Source: Mytilus galloprovincialis | Lineage: Eukaryota > Mollusca > Bivalvia > Mytilida > Mytilidae | Reading direction: 5' to 3' | Assembly: GCF_965363235.1 (NCBI RefSeq) | Contig: NC_134850.1 | Span: forward strand, 38,126,602 to 38,190,601 | Length of the DNA stretch: 64,000 bases | Shown: positions 48,201 through 63,200 of the stretch, piece after piece | Layout: the number at the start of each line of letters is the position of its first letter | Position numbering within the stretch: position 1 is the stretch's first letter | The notes under the pieces: generated by a model | Databases searched by the model: none | Seen by the model: only the letters and a program-made list of their open reading frames with translations | What the model was told of the DNA's origin: nothing | Translations under genes and position numbers: made by a program

Positions 48201-51200
48201 GGTTCTGAAGACTTATTTTGGATGACTATGTTTTATTATGCATAAAAAAACTGTCTTTTCAAGTTTTACTAAGTCTTAAAAGTCTGATTTGAATAGATAT
48301 ATTATTTTACCTGTATTACATGTAATGGCTCAAATGAAATATGGTTTGTGATGCAAATGAAAATTGGGTTTTTTTTGGCGCAAAAGCAAAACTCTGTTCC
48401 ATCTTAAAATTGAGAGAATGTGTCAAAGAGACAACAATCCGACCAAAGAGCAGAAAACAGCCAATGGCCAACTATGGGTCTTTAATACAGCGAGAAAATC
48501 CCACACCCGGAGGCGTGCTTCAGCTGGCCCCTTAACAAAAATATGTACTAGTTCAGTGAAAATGGACGTCACACTTAACTCAGCCAAAACATATAAATGA
48601 ACTAATATCTAAAAACATACCAGACAAACAAAGGCACGAGGCTTCTGATTTGGGACAAGCGCAAAACTGCGGCGGGGTTAAACATGGACAACCCTCCCAT
48701 ATACATCTAACCAACCAATCACGGTAGAATAAACAAACTTAAACAATTCGCACGGTAGTGGATTGTAACTCTTGGGTAGAGAAGATGGCCAGCTCCAGAA
48801 ATGAATTAAATTGATTGAAAGATTATAACAGAAAAACAAAGGATATGGGGTATCATCCATGACACAAAATCAGTTCATGCATGGCAAAAAAATCACATAA
48901 AAGCAAAGGAACAGCGCTAGTATTGCTGTTTTTCATCTCAAAGGCACAATACGACCTTCAACACGATGCAAAGACCATATGAGAGAATCAATATTAATTA
49001 TAAAATATGCCATCTTAAATGACAGACAACAGTATCTTAACTCTATCCCTTCTGATTAAGTCTGTTTTAAGGTTTGGCTGGCTTTTGAGGTGAATGTCGA
49101 AATGTTTATAATTTGTATAGAATATTACCATAAAGATTGGATTTGAAAACCTGAACGTACTAGATGTCTGCAAGTTGATTTATATTTACGAATAATATCC
49201 TTGTATCAATGATAAAATGTAGTAAATGCTTTGACTAGTTTGAGATATCGAAAACCCTGGTGTAATAATTTTTCAGTAATACAGAGATTTCTCTCGTTCA
49301 AATCAAACGCGTTGTTATATCCACGAGAGAATCGAACAAGTTGAGATATATAAACACCATACCACTGTTAGTCTGGTTGATTGCCCATTTTTAGATGGAA
49401 CAGAGGAAATGAAAAATTATCTGTTTTATCGTAAATTTTGGTATTAAGCTTACCGTTAAAGATATAGACATAAAACGCCGGGGAAAAGACAGTGTTCGTT
49501 GCTAGTATTAGCTATATTTCAAGTCAGTTCAGCAGGATAAATATATTTAGTGAACATACTGAAGTCGTCATTATTAATAGCTATAATATATCATGCAAAT
49601 ATCTGAATAAACTCACCATAGATACCAGGATTGAAATGTTTTATTCATTTTTTGTATCAGACCAGTTGTTTTGATGGGTCTTTGCTTATTTTAGTCACAA
49701 ATTGTTACTCATAACAATACAGAAACAGGTCCACAATAAGTAGTGCACAGTAAGTACCCAAAGAAATTCCGATAACTTGACGATAAACGGAATCTAAATA
49801 GCGAGCAAAAATGTTATCCAGCAGAATTTTAAGTGCAGCTATCGTCTCAAAGCAGGTCCAAATGACATACTTCTTCTGTTTGAGGTTACTAAAAATTTAC
49901 CTAAAAGAGTTTGAACATATATATATATATTAGCATTTTAATTTTTAAATGCCCATTTAAATAGGTGTGTGATTTATTTCGTAATGAGATTATGGTTTTT
50001 TTTCATAATGAGATTATCAAAAATTTTATTTGATTTCTATACTGAAGATAAATCTTGGCTTTTGAGATAAAAAGGCATTGCAGTTGTTTATTTTTGTTGC
50101 TCAAGGTTTTCATTCAAAATCAAACCAAATGGTGAAATTCTTGAAGTATTTCATCCTCCGGAAGATGAGGAAGTTTTAGCAACTAAGAAGGGTCTTGCCG
50201 GATTGTTATCTTCCAAACTACATGATAAAGAAGAGGTATGTTATAAATATATATGTTTCTAAAAAGTGTACAACATCACCAATATTTAAAGAGTAAACTG
50301 TAAATAAATTCAAATTTTGATTTAAGTTGACACGTTCTTGTGTCAAGATCATGATTAACTTTTAATGTGGAAAAAGTATTAAATCTTCTTAAATCCTTAT
50401 ATTTTACACTCAAACACATTTACTCTTATTCATTTTACTACCTGATAAAAATTTTCAATTTAACAAAAACTAAATTTGAAAGAAAAGAAAGAAGAAAAAT
50501 TAATGAAAAACGAAAGTATATGCACTGAATTATGTGAGAGTGTACAAATATAGAAGCTGCAATTGTAATATGTTCAAATTAGAAACCACTGCGTTACATA
50601 TATCAATGCAACTTGATTTCAGGCACATCCTGGATTTGTGCATGAAGGAAACGGACAATGGCAATATCACACACAAGAAATAGGGAATGAGGGTGAGTTT
50701 GCTTCTTTTCTTTTTTTTTTGCATTTGTGCAATTTTCGAAAATTATTGAAAATACATACCGAGTTCTGAAATACATAGCTGAACATATTTACTACTCCGG
50801 TAACTCAATAAACAGTTTTAACGGCACTGTGAAATATTTACCGCTAAAATGGAAATTCAAAACAACTTTTACAACTATTGTGCACATTCGAAATGTTTTC
50901 AATTTTGTACAAAATAACCCGACTTTAAATCTTTGAGCACATTTAAGAAAAAAATCACATTAAATCGAAATTATGGGATCCTGAAAAAAGAAATATGGAA
51001 GTCAATCATATTCATATAACTTTTCCATTCGGTCATTCTCTAACCAAAAGTAATTATTGCACACCTATTTGGAATGTTGCGTTAAAAGAATCACCCATAT
51101 AACACTTTATTCAAATGGACTAATTTAAAAGCGTATATTCGACGATAACAAACAATAAAAGTGAAAGGGCTTCAGTTAGAAAGTATGGATACTAAAATAA

Positions 51201-54200
51201 AGTAAACAATGATAAAAAAACATGTAGAATTTCACCCGGTGATTGTTTTTCAGGACCACACGCCGCTATATACACAGTCAAAGAAACAGACACAGGAACT
51301 GAATTCAAGAAAATAAGAAACAGTAACATCATAAAACATTCCAAAGAAATGTTCAAAAAGGTATCAGAGTTGCATGTGTTCTTCATTTACATCCTTTGTA
51401 AAGCTAAGTACTGTAAGATAAATATGTCTTACCAACAGAATTTTGAGGTGAAAATACGGCCATTTTAGCCATAGGGTCCACATGAACCTTAATTCCGATA
51501 GCCAGTGGCAGTGCACATGGACTCCACTGTACTCTCCCAGCCTTAAGCGGATCCAGGAAGGGGGGGCCAACCCATGAATCTGGATATTCGAAGGGACGTG
51601 TATACACTCCATCACAAAATAAAAATAAGAAGATGTGGTATGTTTGCTAACTAGACAACTAGCCATCAGAGACCAAAGTATGATAAGTGCATGTATATTA
51701 ATTGTCTGAAATTGCAAGAGATCTTCTTAATTGCATGCATTTTGATTTAGATAATGGTATGAAGGATTCAGTGATAGTCTATTACAAATTTTCAGTTTTT
51801 GTTGCCAATAACCAAATTCAAGACGACCACTGGTCAGCACTTGCACCAAGATTTAACATAGAGCTATGAGAAATACATATGTATGCATATACACATAGAT
51901 TCTTCTCAGAGACTCTCGTCTCTCTTATCACATCCCTGACCAAAGAATCATCATTTTCATCTTTTTTTTATTTTTCCCCCCAGAATAACAATGTTTATCT
52001 TAGATTATTTTTTTGTTCCTTACAACATATAAACAAATGATTTTGACTGTCAAGATTAATTTTCCCCCAAAATGTATTTGATCTTGGATTTCATGTTTAT
52101 TTTCATCAGCAATTTTCTTTTCTTTCGGGATTTTGCTACATTTTTTGTTGGAATCAAGGTTTGTGAGTTCAGATATTTTGTTTTAGATAAATTACACACC
52201 TTGTCATGCAATGTCACTTTTGATTGAAACATGTAGCCCGGCGAAGTTGTGTTAGATACATGCTTTCTCTTGAAAATCTTGTCTGATTTGAAAAATGTGT
52301 ATTTATTCATAACATAAGTATTTTTTTCATATTCGACTGAAAGTTTTTAACACGTTAAAACTTTATTATTTTATCGCAGAGTAGTTAAATCTGAGACTAC
52401 TACAACACATAGTTATAGTAGTCTCGTGTAAAATACAATGTACGTACATTTGTAATATAATGTTCTTAATCTATAAGCATATATGGGGTTTACTCCAAAT
52501 GAGACAATAACCAAGCACAGGATAACACGGAGGGATAACACATAAACTAGTAAAAAGGAGGTTTTTTTTTTCTGAGGCATGAACGGATCTACGAAAAAAG
52601 TGTATTAAAAAATGTTTATTAAAAAGACTGAGTTACAGATTTGAGCGACATTATAAACATATATTTATTTAGTTAATTAAAGGGGCATTATCTGTCAGAT
52701 TCATGTTCACTGGTTTGACTCAAATTCTCATATTTGGTTTATTATACTAAAACGAATATCCAAATGCAAAAAGTCTCAATAAACAACTAACAATACATGG
52801 ACTCGATAACATGTAATAGCATTTAGTCGCGCTGATTTTTGTCTATACGCTATCTAATTATAGGCAATCAATATGACATCAGAAGACTGCCGTCGGTTAT
52901 TTAACCCGATATAAACATAAAAATAAATATAAATAGATAGCGACCACCTGCAATTAGATTCTCCAAGTCTGTTTGATTTCATATTATTGTTGAAAAAGTA
53001 TCCTTATCATCGTTTTATCTTTAAAGAATGTCACAGTTTTTGTGGATGGAATGACTCAAAGTCGGTCAACCAAATGGTTCATCGATAATTGTTTCACTTT
53101 CAAATGTTGAAATGCTTTTCCTTTTAATAGATGAATACATTCGTAGTCCAACTCAAGCTTACGGTAGTTAAATTGTGGGTGGCATGAATACGGATTTAAT
53201 AAGGTCGGATTATTCACTTGCAATGTTTCTTGACTTATTTTGACAAAGTTAAACCAAACTGGTTGCTACCACAAATTATTATTTCACTATTTCACTTTCA
53301 TATATACACATAAGCTCATGAAAATCTACTCGAATAGTGCTGCTTGGCACACATGCCAAATAACAAGCTCAGTGGGCAGTTAGACTGAAAAACAGACTGG
53401 AGAAGAAAATCCCACACAGCTATATTAAAAATATATTATACATCATTATACGGTTTAAGAAACCAAAAAATCAGACGTTGCATAAGTCTTTTTTACCGTG
53501 TGAAATATAAATAATAATAATATATGCCGTTTTATTAAAGTGGTCATAAAATGCGATTCCAACACAGGCACTTGTTTTCTATCCCTATAATATATTATTC
53601 GTAATTTAAGATCTACTATCCCTATATATATTATTCGTAATATATAGGGATACCTATATATTATTCGTAATATATAGGGATAGTAGATCTTGCCATAGAT
53701 AGAAAACAAGTGCCTGTGGATTCAAAGTTTGTTTTCGATAAAAAAATGTTCCAGCAAACGCACTTGTCCGTTTCACCGGATCCGATCGCATTTTACACAT
53801 CAGTCACGTGATTACGTCAAAAAAAATTGTTTGCATGCTGCAATCAACACGTCGTCTGCAAGAAGTATCAAACGATGAACATGAAGCACAGGCACTTGTT
53901 TTTTGTACGGGTATGTATAGAAAACCCCATATTGACAGAAACAAGTGCCTGTGACATGAAGATTAGAATAAAGATACCTGTCAGCGGTAACGGGAATGTT
54001 AAGACAGATCTACGTACGTGTACACTGTACATTGCTGTAGCTGATCTAGGATTTTTGAAAGAAATGTAGCCATATATAAAAATGAGACAAAAATAAAAAG
54101 ATAGAACAATGATGCTGACTACTGTTGTCAAAAGGAATATCACGCCAAAACTGCAAAACCCAGCACGGACTACCCATACATATTTGTTGCAGCAGATATA

Positions 54201-57200
54201 GTCCGTGGGTAACAAGTGAACATTAAAAGGTAAAAACTGAGGGTAGAATTCTGTGAAAATCATTTCTTTTGCTTTGTTTTGATGATGAGAAAAGATGGTA
54301 TTGGTCAGATCCTTAAAATAATATCACTTTCAGGCAGTACCATTATATCCGAACACAGAATCTTTGGAGAGTGAGAAAGAGATAATTAACATTTTTCGAA
54401 GTATTAATATAATTTATGGAAAAAAATTTGGGTTGACAGGCAGAAAAATTAAGTTGTTTTAAGGTTCATCATAACAAACGGACAAATATTGGATCTCCTG
54501 TAGTTGGTGATCGCAATACTGGTATAAAAATTTTGTACCAGTATTGTATTCCAGTATTGTACCAGTATTGTTCTTTTTTTAAATAAACAATATAGGTAAT
54601 TAATTTTATTAAAAGTGTCACATATATGCATAATGAAATTAACATATGACATGACAATTTTATTAGGAATGATTGTGTTTAACTGATGATGCCATAGATG
54701 GTACACTGTGATTGTCATCAAAGAAAGTTTTAAATCTTCCGATGTTTTTTTCTTAACCATTCTGTCTCAGCATTTTAACAAACTATGTACTTTCTTCTAT
54801 GTTTTCTTTCAGCTCTATCTTTCCAAGATTCATATAGTATATTCTAGTGAATTTTATATTGACATTAATGCTGTTATAGCTTCTGTATCATCAGCATTGG
54901 TATTGTCTATTTCTTCTTCAGATGTGATTTCTGCTACCCCTCCCCCTTCCTATATTGGTATTTAGGTATTCAGTCTCTGTGGACTTTCTCTAACGCCTAC
55001 TAGATTACAAGCTATTTCAGATAGCACCTGTACAGCTCTCTTACTGTCAGAGTGCTGGTCTAGTACTTAGTATTTGTACCAGTACATGTAGATATACATG
55101 TATTTGCTACTAATTGTATTGTCCATGGTTCTGAATCAACTGCTTCAACCCTTAACATTCATGTAGACAAACTAGTTAATTTTGTTATAACCAGGTTCCC
55201 CTATGAAGCAACTTTTTATAATTATAAATGAATAATATTGAAATCTTTTGTTGTACAAGACTAATAAGAAAATAAAGACAAACAAATGCATATGATCTTA
55301 GAACACAAAAAATGTATACATTTATTAAAATATCTGTCCAAATATATGTGATGGCATACATGTAAATGCTGAATTTACAGTGTTAGAGTCTAATAATTTG
55401 CTTGAATTTATTAAATAATTAGTTTTAATGCCTGGCATCCACTCGATAATATGAGGCAGGCATTACCTGTGAATGGGGACGAAGTCTGTATTATTTTTTA
55501 AAAAATTCAAACATGTTGATAAAAAAACGGAAATACCGTAACGTTTCCGATATTGGTTCTGTTGTTAGGGATTTAGTTGTGAAGTTATATTAGTTACGAC
55601 GTCATATTCAATGTAAACAAAGAAACGCTGTTATCCAGGTAAAGTTTTTTTCATATCAAACAATTATTAAAATGATTGGGTGTTGAATTCCTTCCTACAT
55701 TTGTTGATATGTTGAAAAATATACATTTTATTCAAAGTCTCATGCAAACAAGACCGGAAACGGAAGTAGATCTGAAAAAAAAAGTTAACAATTATGAGTT
55801 CATTAGTAGAATAAAAAATTCGGGAAATTTTCCCGTATTATTTTTTTTATTGATTTTTCTACCATAATTGGGGACTTTGTCCCCATATAATAAAGTTAAA
55901 TGCATATTGTGCATACCTGCCAAAATTTCAAAATGCCCATGGGGGTTTTGCGTGCAAGATGGCTGCCATACTCCTAAAAAACCTTCAAGGGGGCCTTCAA
56001 ATACAGTGTAATGTTGTTTTTTGGCTTCTTCATACTTTTATAAGCCTCAATTCATTGTAAAATTAATTGTTTTGTTAATATTGTGGACATAATTGCTCTT
56101 TAAAAATTTCAATTTGGGAGCCTCCATGGGGGAAATCCCCCGCAAATAGTGACAGTTGGCAGGTATGAATTGTGTTTAAGAAAGATAAAATCTATTCTGG
56201 ATTTTGATGGACATTTTTTTTTCCTACATGCAAAAGGTGTGAAAATTAACTAAGTTGTGGTACAACTATGACAGTCAGGATTCTACTTCTGCAAAATTAT
56301 CTCCCCATTACGCCAGTTCATTTTCACAATTGTAGAAATGGAAGCCATTGTATGGATGACGCGCTGCCAATTTTGCTCTTGAAAACCTATAAATTTATCC
56401 ACATAGCACCATTACGATCCTCAGATATATTGAAAACTTATGCAAAAGGTGTTTTTAAAATAAAACACTTCGTAATTGAGAAGAAAATTGTCGTTTTATT
56501 TGTTTCTATTAACTTTTAAAATGTTGGCTACTATAGTAAACATTACAGTTAGCATTTATCGCCTTCTCTAACAAAGAGCTTCGATTCTTTTGTTCTATTT
56601 CAACTGGGTTTCCGCCTGTATGAGATGCTCCCTCAGGTAAAAAACTGGTTTGTATTGTTTTGATTGTCCAATTAATTGACATGGACAAGAGGTATCTTCA
56701 CAACTATAGGTGAGTTAAAAAGTTTATCTGAGTCAGTGAGTGGACAGTATCAAAGTAATTCAGGTGTTTGTTTATTTTAACACCTTCTGCAGAAAGGAAA
56801 AAAAAATGCCCATCAAAAACCAAGAAAGATTTTCTTAAACACAAAATGCATTTAACTTTTATATATCTAGTGGATGCTAGGTATTAAAACTTTCCAAACA
56901 GCACAGGTAAGTCTGTACACAGAGTAGTTCTTGATGTGAAAATACGGCCATATTTGTCCATTAGTTATGATGAACCTTAAACGAGGCGTGCACTTCATGT
57001 AAACTTATGTTAAACAGTGACCGTGTTCACTTCGAAATTTCAGTAGACACAAAAAGTAAACTGACTGTCACTCATGTCTGACGTCTACTTTCGTGTTGAC
57101 CTACATGTAGACCTCCACATTAAAGCAAAAATGGTGTGTCTTCTAATAGTTATTACATATATTTTTAATTTCATAAAAATTGAAAAATTATTATGAAATT

Positions 57201-60200
57201 AAAAATATATTTTTAATCATTAACAATATTGTTAAACGAGGCATGCACCAGAAAGTAATCATCAACCAGTTGATATTTTTCTGTATATAAAGAAGGAGAT
57301 TGTTAGGAGTAAATAAACAGGCTTTATTTCCCCCCTTGTAAGCTGTTACATTTACTTGAATTCAGATTTGGGAAGCAATTAGCACCTGTAAAATTACAGA
57401 AGAAGGTACAAAAAAATCCAACAAGATTGAAAATTATCAAATATTTTAAGCCATGCACAGACCTCTTGGAAACATGATGTATGTTAGTTACAATTGTTCT
57501 CAGCCATTAAAATGCATGTGCACATATATTATTTTTTCTTTTTCAGACTTTATTCTATCATAAAGAACTTGGTATCATGCATAAGGTTTTGATAGAAGAT
57601 AGTTTTACAGCCATGACTGGCATGCATGGGTAGGTTATTGAACATTGCAAATTTTTTGTGCCCTCCCTAGGGGCATTATGTTTTTGGTCTTTGCGTCTTG
57701 TTTGCTTGTCCGTCCATACGTCTGTCCCCCATCAGGTGGGGGTCTCACTGGGGGGTTCCAATCCCGTATCCTGCTTACTGTTTTGTCAGATTCCTGTATC
57801 CCGCTTACACTATGTACATAAGCAATTCTCATTTTTTTCTTCATTTCCCGGGTCCCGCCAGACCTCATTTCCCGTTTTCACAACACAATAATTTGACTTT
57901 CACGTGTCACGCTTAGACCCCAATGAGACCCACTTAGGTTATAGTTTTTGGTCAAGGTAGATTTTTTTAAGTTCTCAATTTGAAACTTAGTACACATGTT
58001 TCCTATAATATGATCTTTTTAAATTTTTAATGCCAGATTAGATTTGTGACAATTTCACGGCCCACTGAACATAGAAACTGATAGTGTGAGTGGGGCATCA
58101 GTGTACTATGGACACATTCTTGTTTTTGTTATTTTACTTTTAACATTTGGATCTTGAATTAAATCATAGAAATTCAAAGAACTTCAGGCTATTAAATATA
58201 TTTTAACATTCCTTTCTTCAGATTTGATCCCCACCAGAATATGAGAAAAATAAAAGCTGTCAACCAGTTTTCTGAAATGGGTTAGTATTGATAACATTTA
58301 AGTGCTCTATAGTGTAGAATGTTTTGGACATTTTTGAAATCATTATAATATACATTTTGATGATCTTGTAGTAAAATTTTGGAAGTGAACATTTCATTCT
58401 AGTGTAAGAATTTTGACAGTGTATATATATTTTCCTCATACTACTAATTTATATTACCTATATACTAGGTCAATTTATTCTAAAAGTACAGAATGCATTG
58501 CCAGAAAATCTCAGTGTCACTGTTACAACTGTATTGTTCATGGGTTTAATCTGACCAAATGAGATCAAAGACCTTCAAATTGATTAAGTTTCTTGCAAGC
58601 ATTCAGCATTTAGAAGTTATCAGAAAGGGTTGTTGGCCCAAAGTCAGAATAAAGTTTGGGATTAGATGATGTCTTAGGGTTGCCTTTTTAAACTGCAAAT
58701 GATCTGATATTTGGCTTCAGTGAGTCTTATATTATAGTGTTATTAACTTGCTGTTTCTGTATACAATTGGCCATGTTATAGATTTGAGGTTTGCTGTTTT
58801 GGACCAGAGACTCAGAAGAGTTGAGAGCCAATACAGCTGATGGAGAATATATAACAGGGCAAATACAGAACAAATAATGTACAGCAATAAGTAAGATCTG
58901 CAAATAATTCAACATTACCAAAATTGTCAATTGACCCCTTAAGGAGTTATTGCCCTTTACAGTAGATTTTTTACAATTTTTCGTAAATTTTTGCAATCTT
59001 TTAATTTACTGCTGTATCTTTTTAGATTATCCAGAAATGACTGTTTTGAGTAAAGGTGAATTGATTTTCTTGACAAAACAGCCTGTAAAGAACGTATTAA
59101 AGAAACCTTCACAAAGTATACTGAGTGGCAGTATACATGTGAGCAAGGTATATTTGTACATGTAAGCCCATGTCTTTTTTTGTGTTTTGTCCAAAATAAT
59201 TATCATATAGAATCCAAAAGATATTTTATAAAATCACTTATTTTGGTATAAAAGTTTATATGGACAGAGGAAAAATCGTATTTGTGAGAATGCATGTACT
59301 TTATTTAAATATTTAGGAAAGTTACATATATAATTTTTTTTAATGGGTCCATGTATACCCATGAAATCTATGAAAATCAATACCAAACTAAATCCATATG
59401 AATTTGGAACTATACTTAGGAACAGTCTGACAGTATGTATTGTCTGTAATACTAGTTCCCTTGCAATATAACTGTAATTTGACATAGTTTTCTATAAAAT
59501 AGCATTGCAAAATTTTAATATATAAGAACAACAGAGATTTTTTTGGGGATGTCTATTATTTATATTTGGAAGTATAGGAATCAATAGGTTTGAATATCTT
59601 GTACATATTAATAAACTTCCAGTGTTGCAATTACAGACGGAGTTATTTTTTTACATTTGTCACATTACAGGGCCTGTTATAGCTGCTTATTTGGCAAGGG
59701 CTTTGCTCATTGTTAAAGGATGTATGGTGACCTATAGTTGTTAATTTCTGAGTCATTTGGTCAATGTAAAGAGTTGTCTCACTGTCACTCATACCACATC
59801 TTCTATTTTTTTATTTTTCATTTCAACCTGTTTCTAAGCTTTGTGCATAATGTAATATATATTTTGTTCTGATGATATATATTTCATAACATACTTTTTC
59901 AATTATATATTAAAAGATAGAAACTTCTTTTACCTTCATATCTAATATAATGTTATCATTATGCATATCTCATATAATGTTATATTGAAGTACGAAAGAA
60001 AGAAACACAAAGTAGATGTAACTGAAAAGATGGAAGAAATTGAAAGCAACATCATGTGTATTAAAGATGAACCAGCTGAAGGTATGAAATTTTTAATTAA
60101 AGACATTGATATCTGAAAAACACTGACTATGGTGAAGTAAACCTTAAGTTTGAAGGAACTCAGTGGCCGAGTGGGCTAATAAGTCAAACTCCTAAATAAG

Positions 60201-63200
60201 ATTGAGAATTGAAATGGGAAATGTGTCGAAAGAGACAACAACTGGACCAAATAGCAGAACACACTGTATCACAGTTTTGATAACACTCAGCTTGTTATGA
60301 GTTGAAATCCTGCAGGTGGTTGGTGAGCTCAACTCCAAACTTTCCTACCAAAGGTCTTGTTCTCTCCAGGCACTCCGGCCTATTCCACTAATCAAAACTG
60401 ATTAACATGAAATAGAAAAATAGTGCTGAAAGATGGGGTCAACAAAGTTTGAAAAGAATATATTTTAAACATTAAATTAAAACATTAATTTTTGAATTAT
60501 AGGGTCTCCAAGATTGAATGAATGTTTTCTGGCGATCGTGAACACACTTGAAATGCTACCAGATAAAGCACTTACAGATATTGCTGAACATTACTTTATA
60601 AAGTTGAATATGAGGTATGTTAACTTGTGTATGCAACTGTTCATTTACATCTGAAATCTTCTTATTAAATCATTTTTATTACATCAAATTTCAGATGTAT
60701 TAATGAAAGACTCGATTGGTGTAAATATTATAAGAGAAAAATTGATTCATTTTAAAAATTGTTGTTTATAGCAGTGATTTAAAACGAAGTAATAATTACT
60801 CTTGTGTCAAGTTTTCCTTTGACATTTTTTGGTCTAAAGAAAAAAGAGAGTTTATGATATTATGATTGAGCCTACATAATCATTGAAAAAAAGGCATAAA
60901 CAGATTATCATTCACATACTCTTAGATGAGATATTAGCTTAGGAACACTGTAACATTTGAAATAGTTATACCATCAATAATATTTTTAATCTCCTTATTG
61001 TATGCAATATTATTTGATACTTATTAAATTTCATCATCAGATACTAAATTAACTAATATTACTATTAAATTAATTTTAGGCTGAAGGCAAATAGACAGTC
61101 TACTGTTATCATGTTAGATACATTTGGATCATTGACAAGTCAGAAGAGCCAAGAGATCGTTGGTAAAATGATTTTCCTTAGAACCAAACTAGATCCTGAT
61201 TTGATTGTACAGTACATGACACATATTGTGAGCTCTCATGACCCACCACATCCAGTAAGTTATGTTATTACAGTGAAGTTGTAAATAAAAAATATAAACA
61301 GACCTTTATAAATTTCAGGCGTCCTATTAAAGCGCTTGTCGTGATTATATTACCTTCATCAGGAAGCTTGAAGCCAAGGAAGTCTAAGAATTGTAAAAAC
61401 ACTAACTTATATTATGATTACAAAAAAAAAATGCACCATAATATGCGGTATGGGCTTTGCTTATTGCTCAAGGTTGAAGGCCCTACAGTGACCTTTTGGT
61501 CTCTTATGGAGAGTTGTCCCATTGACAATCATACCACATCTTCCTTTTTTTCTTCTTTTTTTTTATACCATAATATTTACTTTGTGAAATGTCATTAAAA
61601 AAAGAAGGAGTATGATCATTGTCTATAAGAAAAACCTATACCTAACCTTATAGTCAAATTTATGTTTATTTTGTTATGAATTTGAAAAAAGTATATTTCA
61701 GATGTATTTAAAATCAATTTTGTACTGACTGTTGCAGATAATTTTAAAAAGTATGGAAGATATTTGTTTTCACCCTGAAAAGTATCCACCATCACTGTAT
61801 GTGGGAAGTTTTTATGACAGTGTTATGTTGGGCTTAGGAGTTGTTGCGAGGAAATTACATGACTGCGGTGAAAAAGAAAGACCAAAGAACATTACTTCAA
61901 AAATCAATGAATTACTAGGACTACATGGTAAAAATTTGGACTACATAAATTTTATATTTTCAGTTTTATTGAATACTGTGAAACGCTAATCTATCTAAAA
62001 ATAATTTTATTGCTTTATAAAACAAAATGTTCATTTTTTCAAAGAAAAAGATCACTTTGTATTGAAATTTACAGAGTCCCACATTTATTTTTTAACGGTG
62101 CATGCAGGGCACAAATTTCTATTTCAGATCCCTGGTTGTACAGAAAAAAAAGATCCATTCAGACCGAGGTCGAACAAGAAGAATATGATAAGCGGCATGT
62201 GATTCTGTTAGAAACCCTTGGAAATGCTGCTATTGACCATTCCTATGAGTATATTGTTTCTCATATCAATGCTACAAACTCACCATGGATCAAACGAGCA
62301 GGTGTACATGCCCTTAGGAAATATGACACTGAAGTGGTAAGTTAAGAATCGATCTTCTCAAGTGTAGACTTGTAGGAAATAAAAATAAGGTCTATGCCAA
62401 AAATATCTGATTTTTTTTCACTCAAATTGTTCTGTTATAATAATCAAATGACTACTTGTTTTTGGAGGGGAAAATGTATATTTGGTCATACCTGAATTTG
62501 AGTTTATAGTTGAGCTGCATTTTTTTATTATTTTTTTTTAATTTATTTGGTTTCCTTTCTGTAAGTTCTGTTGTCATGAATTTTTTTCTTCATGAATATT
62601 AAAGACTTAGTTCACAAAAAAATCAAAAGACATTGATAATTAAAAAAATCATGCAAAATATCAAAGAATCTCACATGTTTTGCTAATTTAGTCAAGTCAG
62701 AAATATGATTTGCTTCTACTTTTAAAAATAATTTTAGGCATCCACAGAAATATTGAAGGTATATAATACAGATGACAGTGAAGAAGTCCGACATGAAGCT
62801 TTCTTGGTATATCAAGTTCACCCTAGATATAGGTATTGTAATCACTAATCCTGCCTATGACAGATCATCTAGATATATTTTTGGCTTTGAGCAACTTTAA
62901 AAGGATGTTGAATGTTTATATAACCCACTAATGTTATCTGGGCTATGTACTAATATTACCATACATTTGATATGTCATTGTTGTAACTTTAAAAAGCTGT
63001 TGATGATTGTAAACAAATAAGTTTTTTTATGTACACCAAGAGTACAAATTACAAGTAACAATGTCATCTTGAAAATTATTGGTCAAGTGTTTCATACAAC
63101 TATTATCCTACTAAATTTGAACTTTTGAACCATATCTTGATCATCAAGTTCCTGGTCTGAGCTGAGCAGAATGAAGATTAATAGTACTTGTAAAATATAA

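Larger units (their letters stand above)
44477..50105. other. LLTP intron 3 (5.6 kb)
   Basis: Holds a partial inverted copy of the 'gacgcgcgtttcgtc' family (44615-44700), a C17/A10 homopolymer junction at about 45187-45213, a decayed coding-repeat remnant (45830-46330), and the repeats at 46565-46690 and 48404-49680. No exon seen. Confidence 0.5.
51361..54333. other. LLTP intron 6
   Basis: 51435-51560 has a 'gaaaatacggccat' fragment related to 56935-57100; 51625-51720 a 'agatgtggtatgtttgctaa' family fragment; 53560-53955 two small foldback elements. No exon seen. Confidence 0.45.
54371..57365. other. LLTP intron(s), probably containing one unseen exon
   Basis: Phase 1 out of exon 7 cannot join phase 2 (57366) or phase 0 (57547), so an exon is missing. 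Well-formed acceptors occur near 54811 and 55017, but their frames stop or give the wrong phase. 55421-56893 is nested transposon sequence; 56920-57110 resembles a fragment at 51435-51560; 57130-57220 forms a hairpin of AT-rich arms. Confidence 0.5.

Noticed and set aside
54708..54965. 85-codon plus-strand frame with a good acceptor at 54811, considered as the missing LLTP exon
   Set aside because: The acceptor requires phase 0, while the preceding exon ends in phase 1. In the required frame there is an early stop, and no LLTP motif is visible.
55018..55054. 37-nt segment after 'GCTATTTCAG' with suitable length for the missing LLTP exon
   Set aside because: Joining it to the candidate exon at 57366 creates a stop codon (TG+A).
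57635..57916. Three overlapping open frames of about 75 codons on both strands
   Set aside because: All fall in nested repeats (57645-58140 and 57735-57934).
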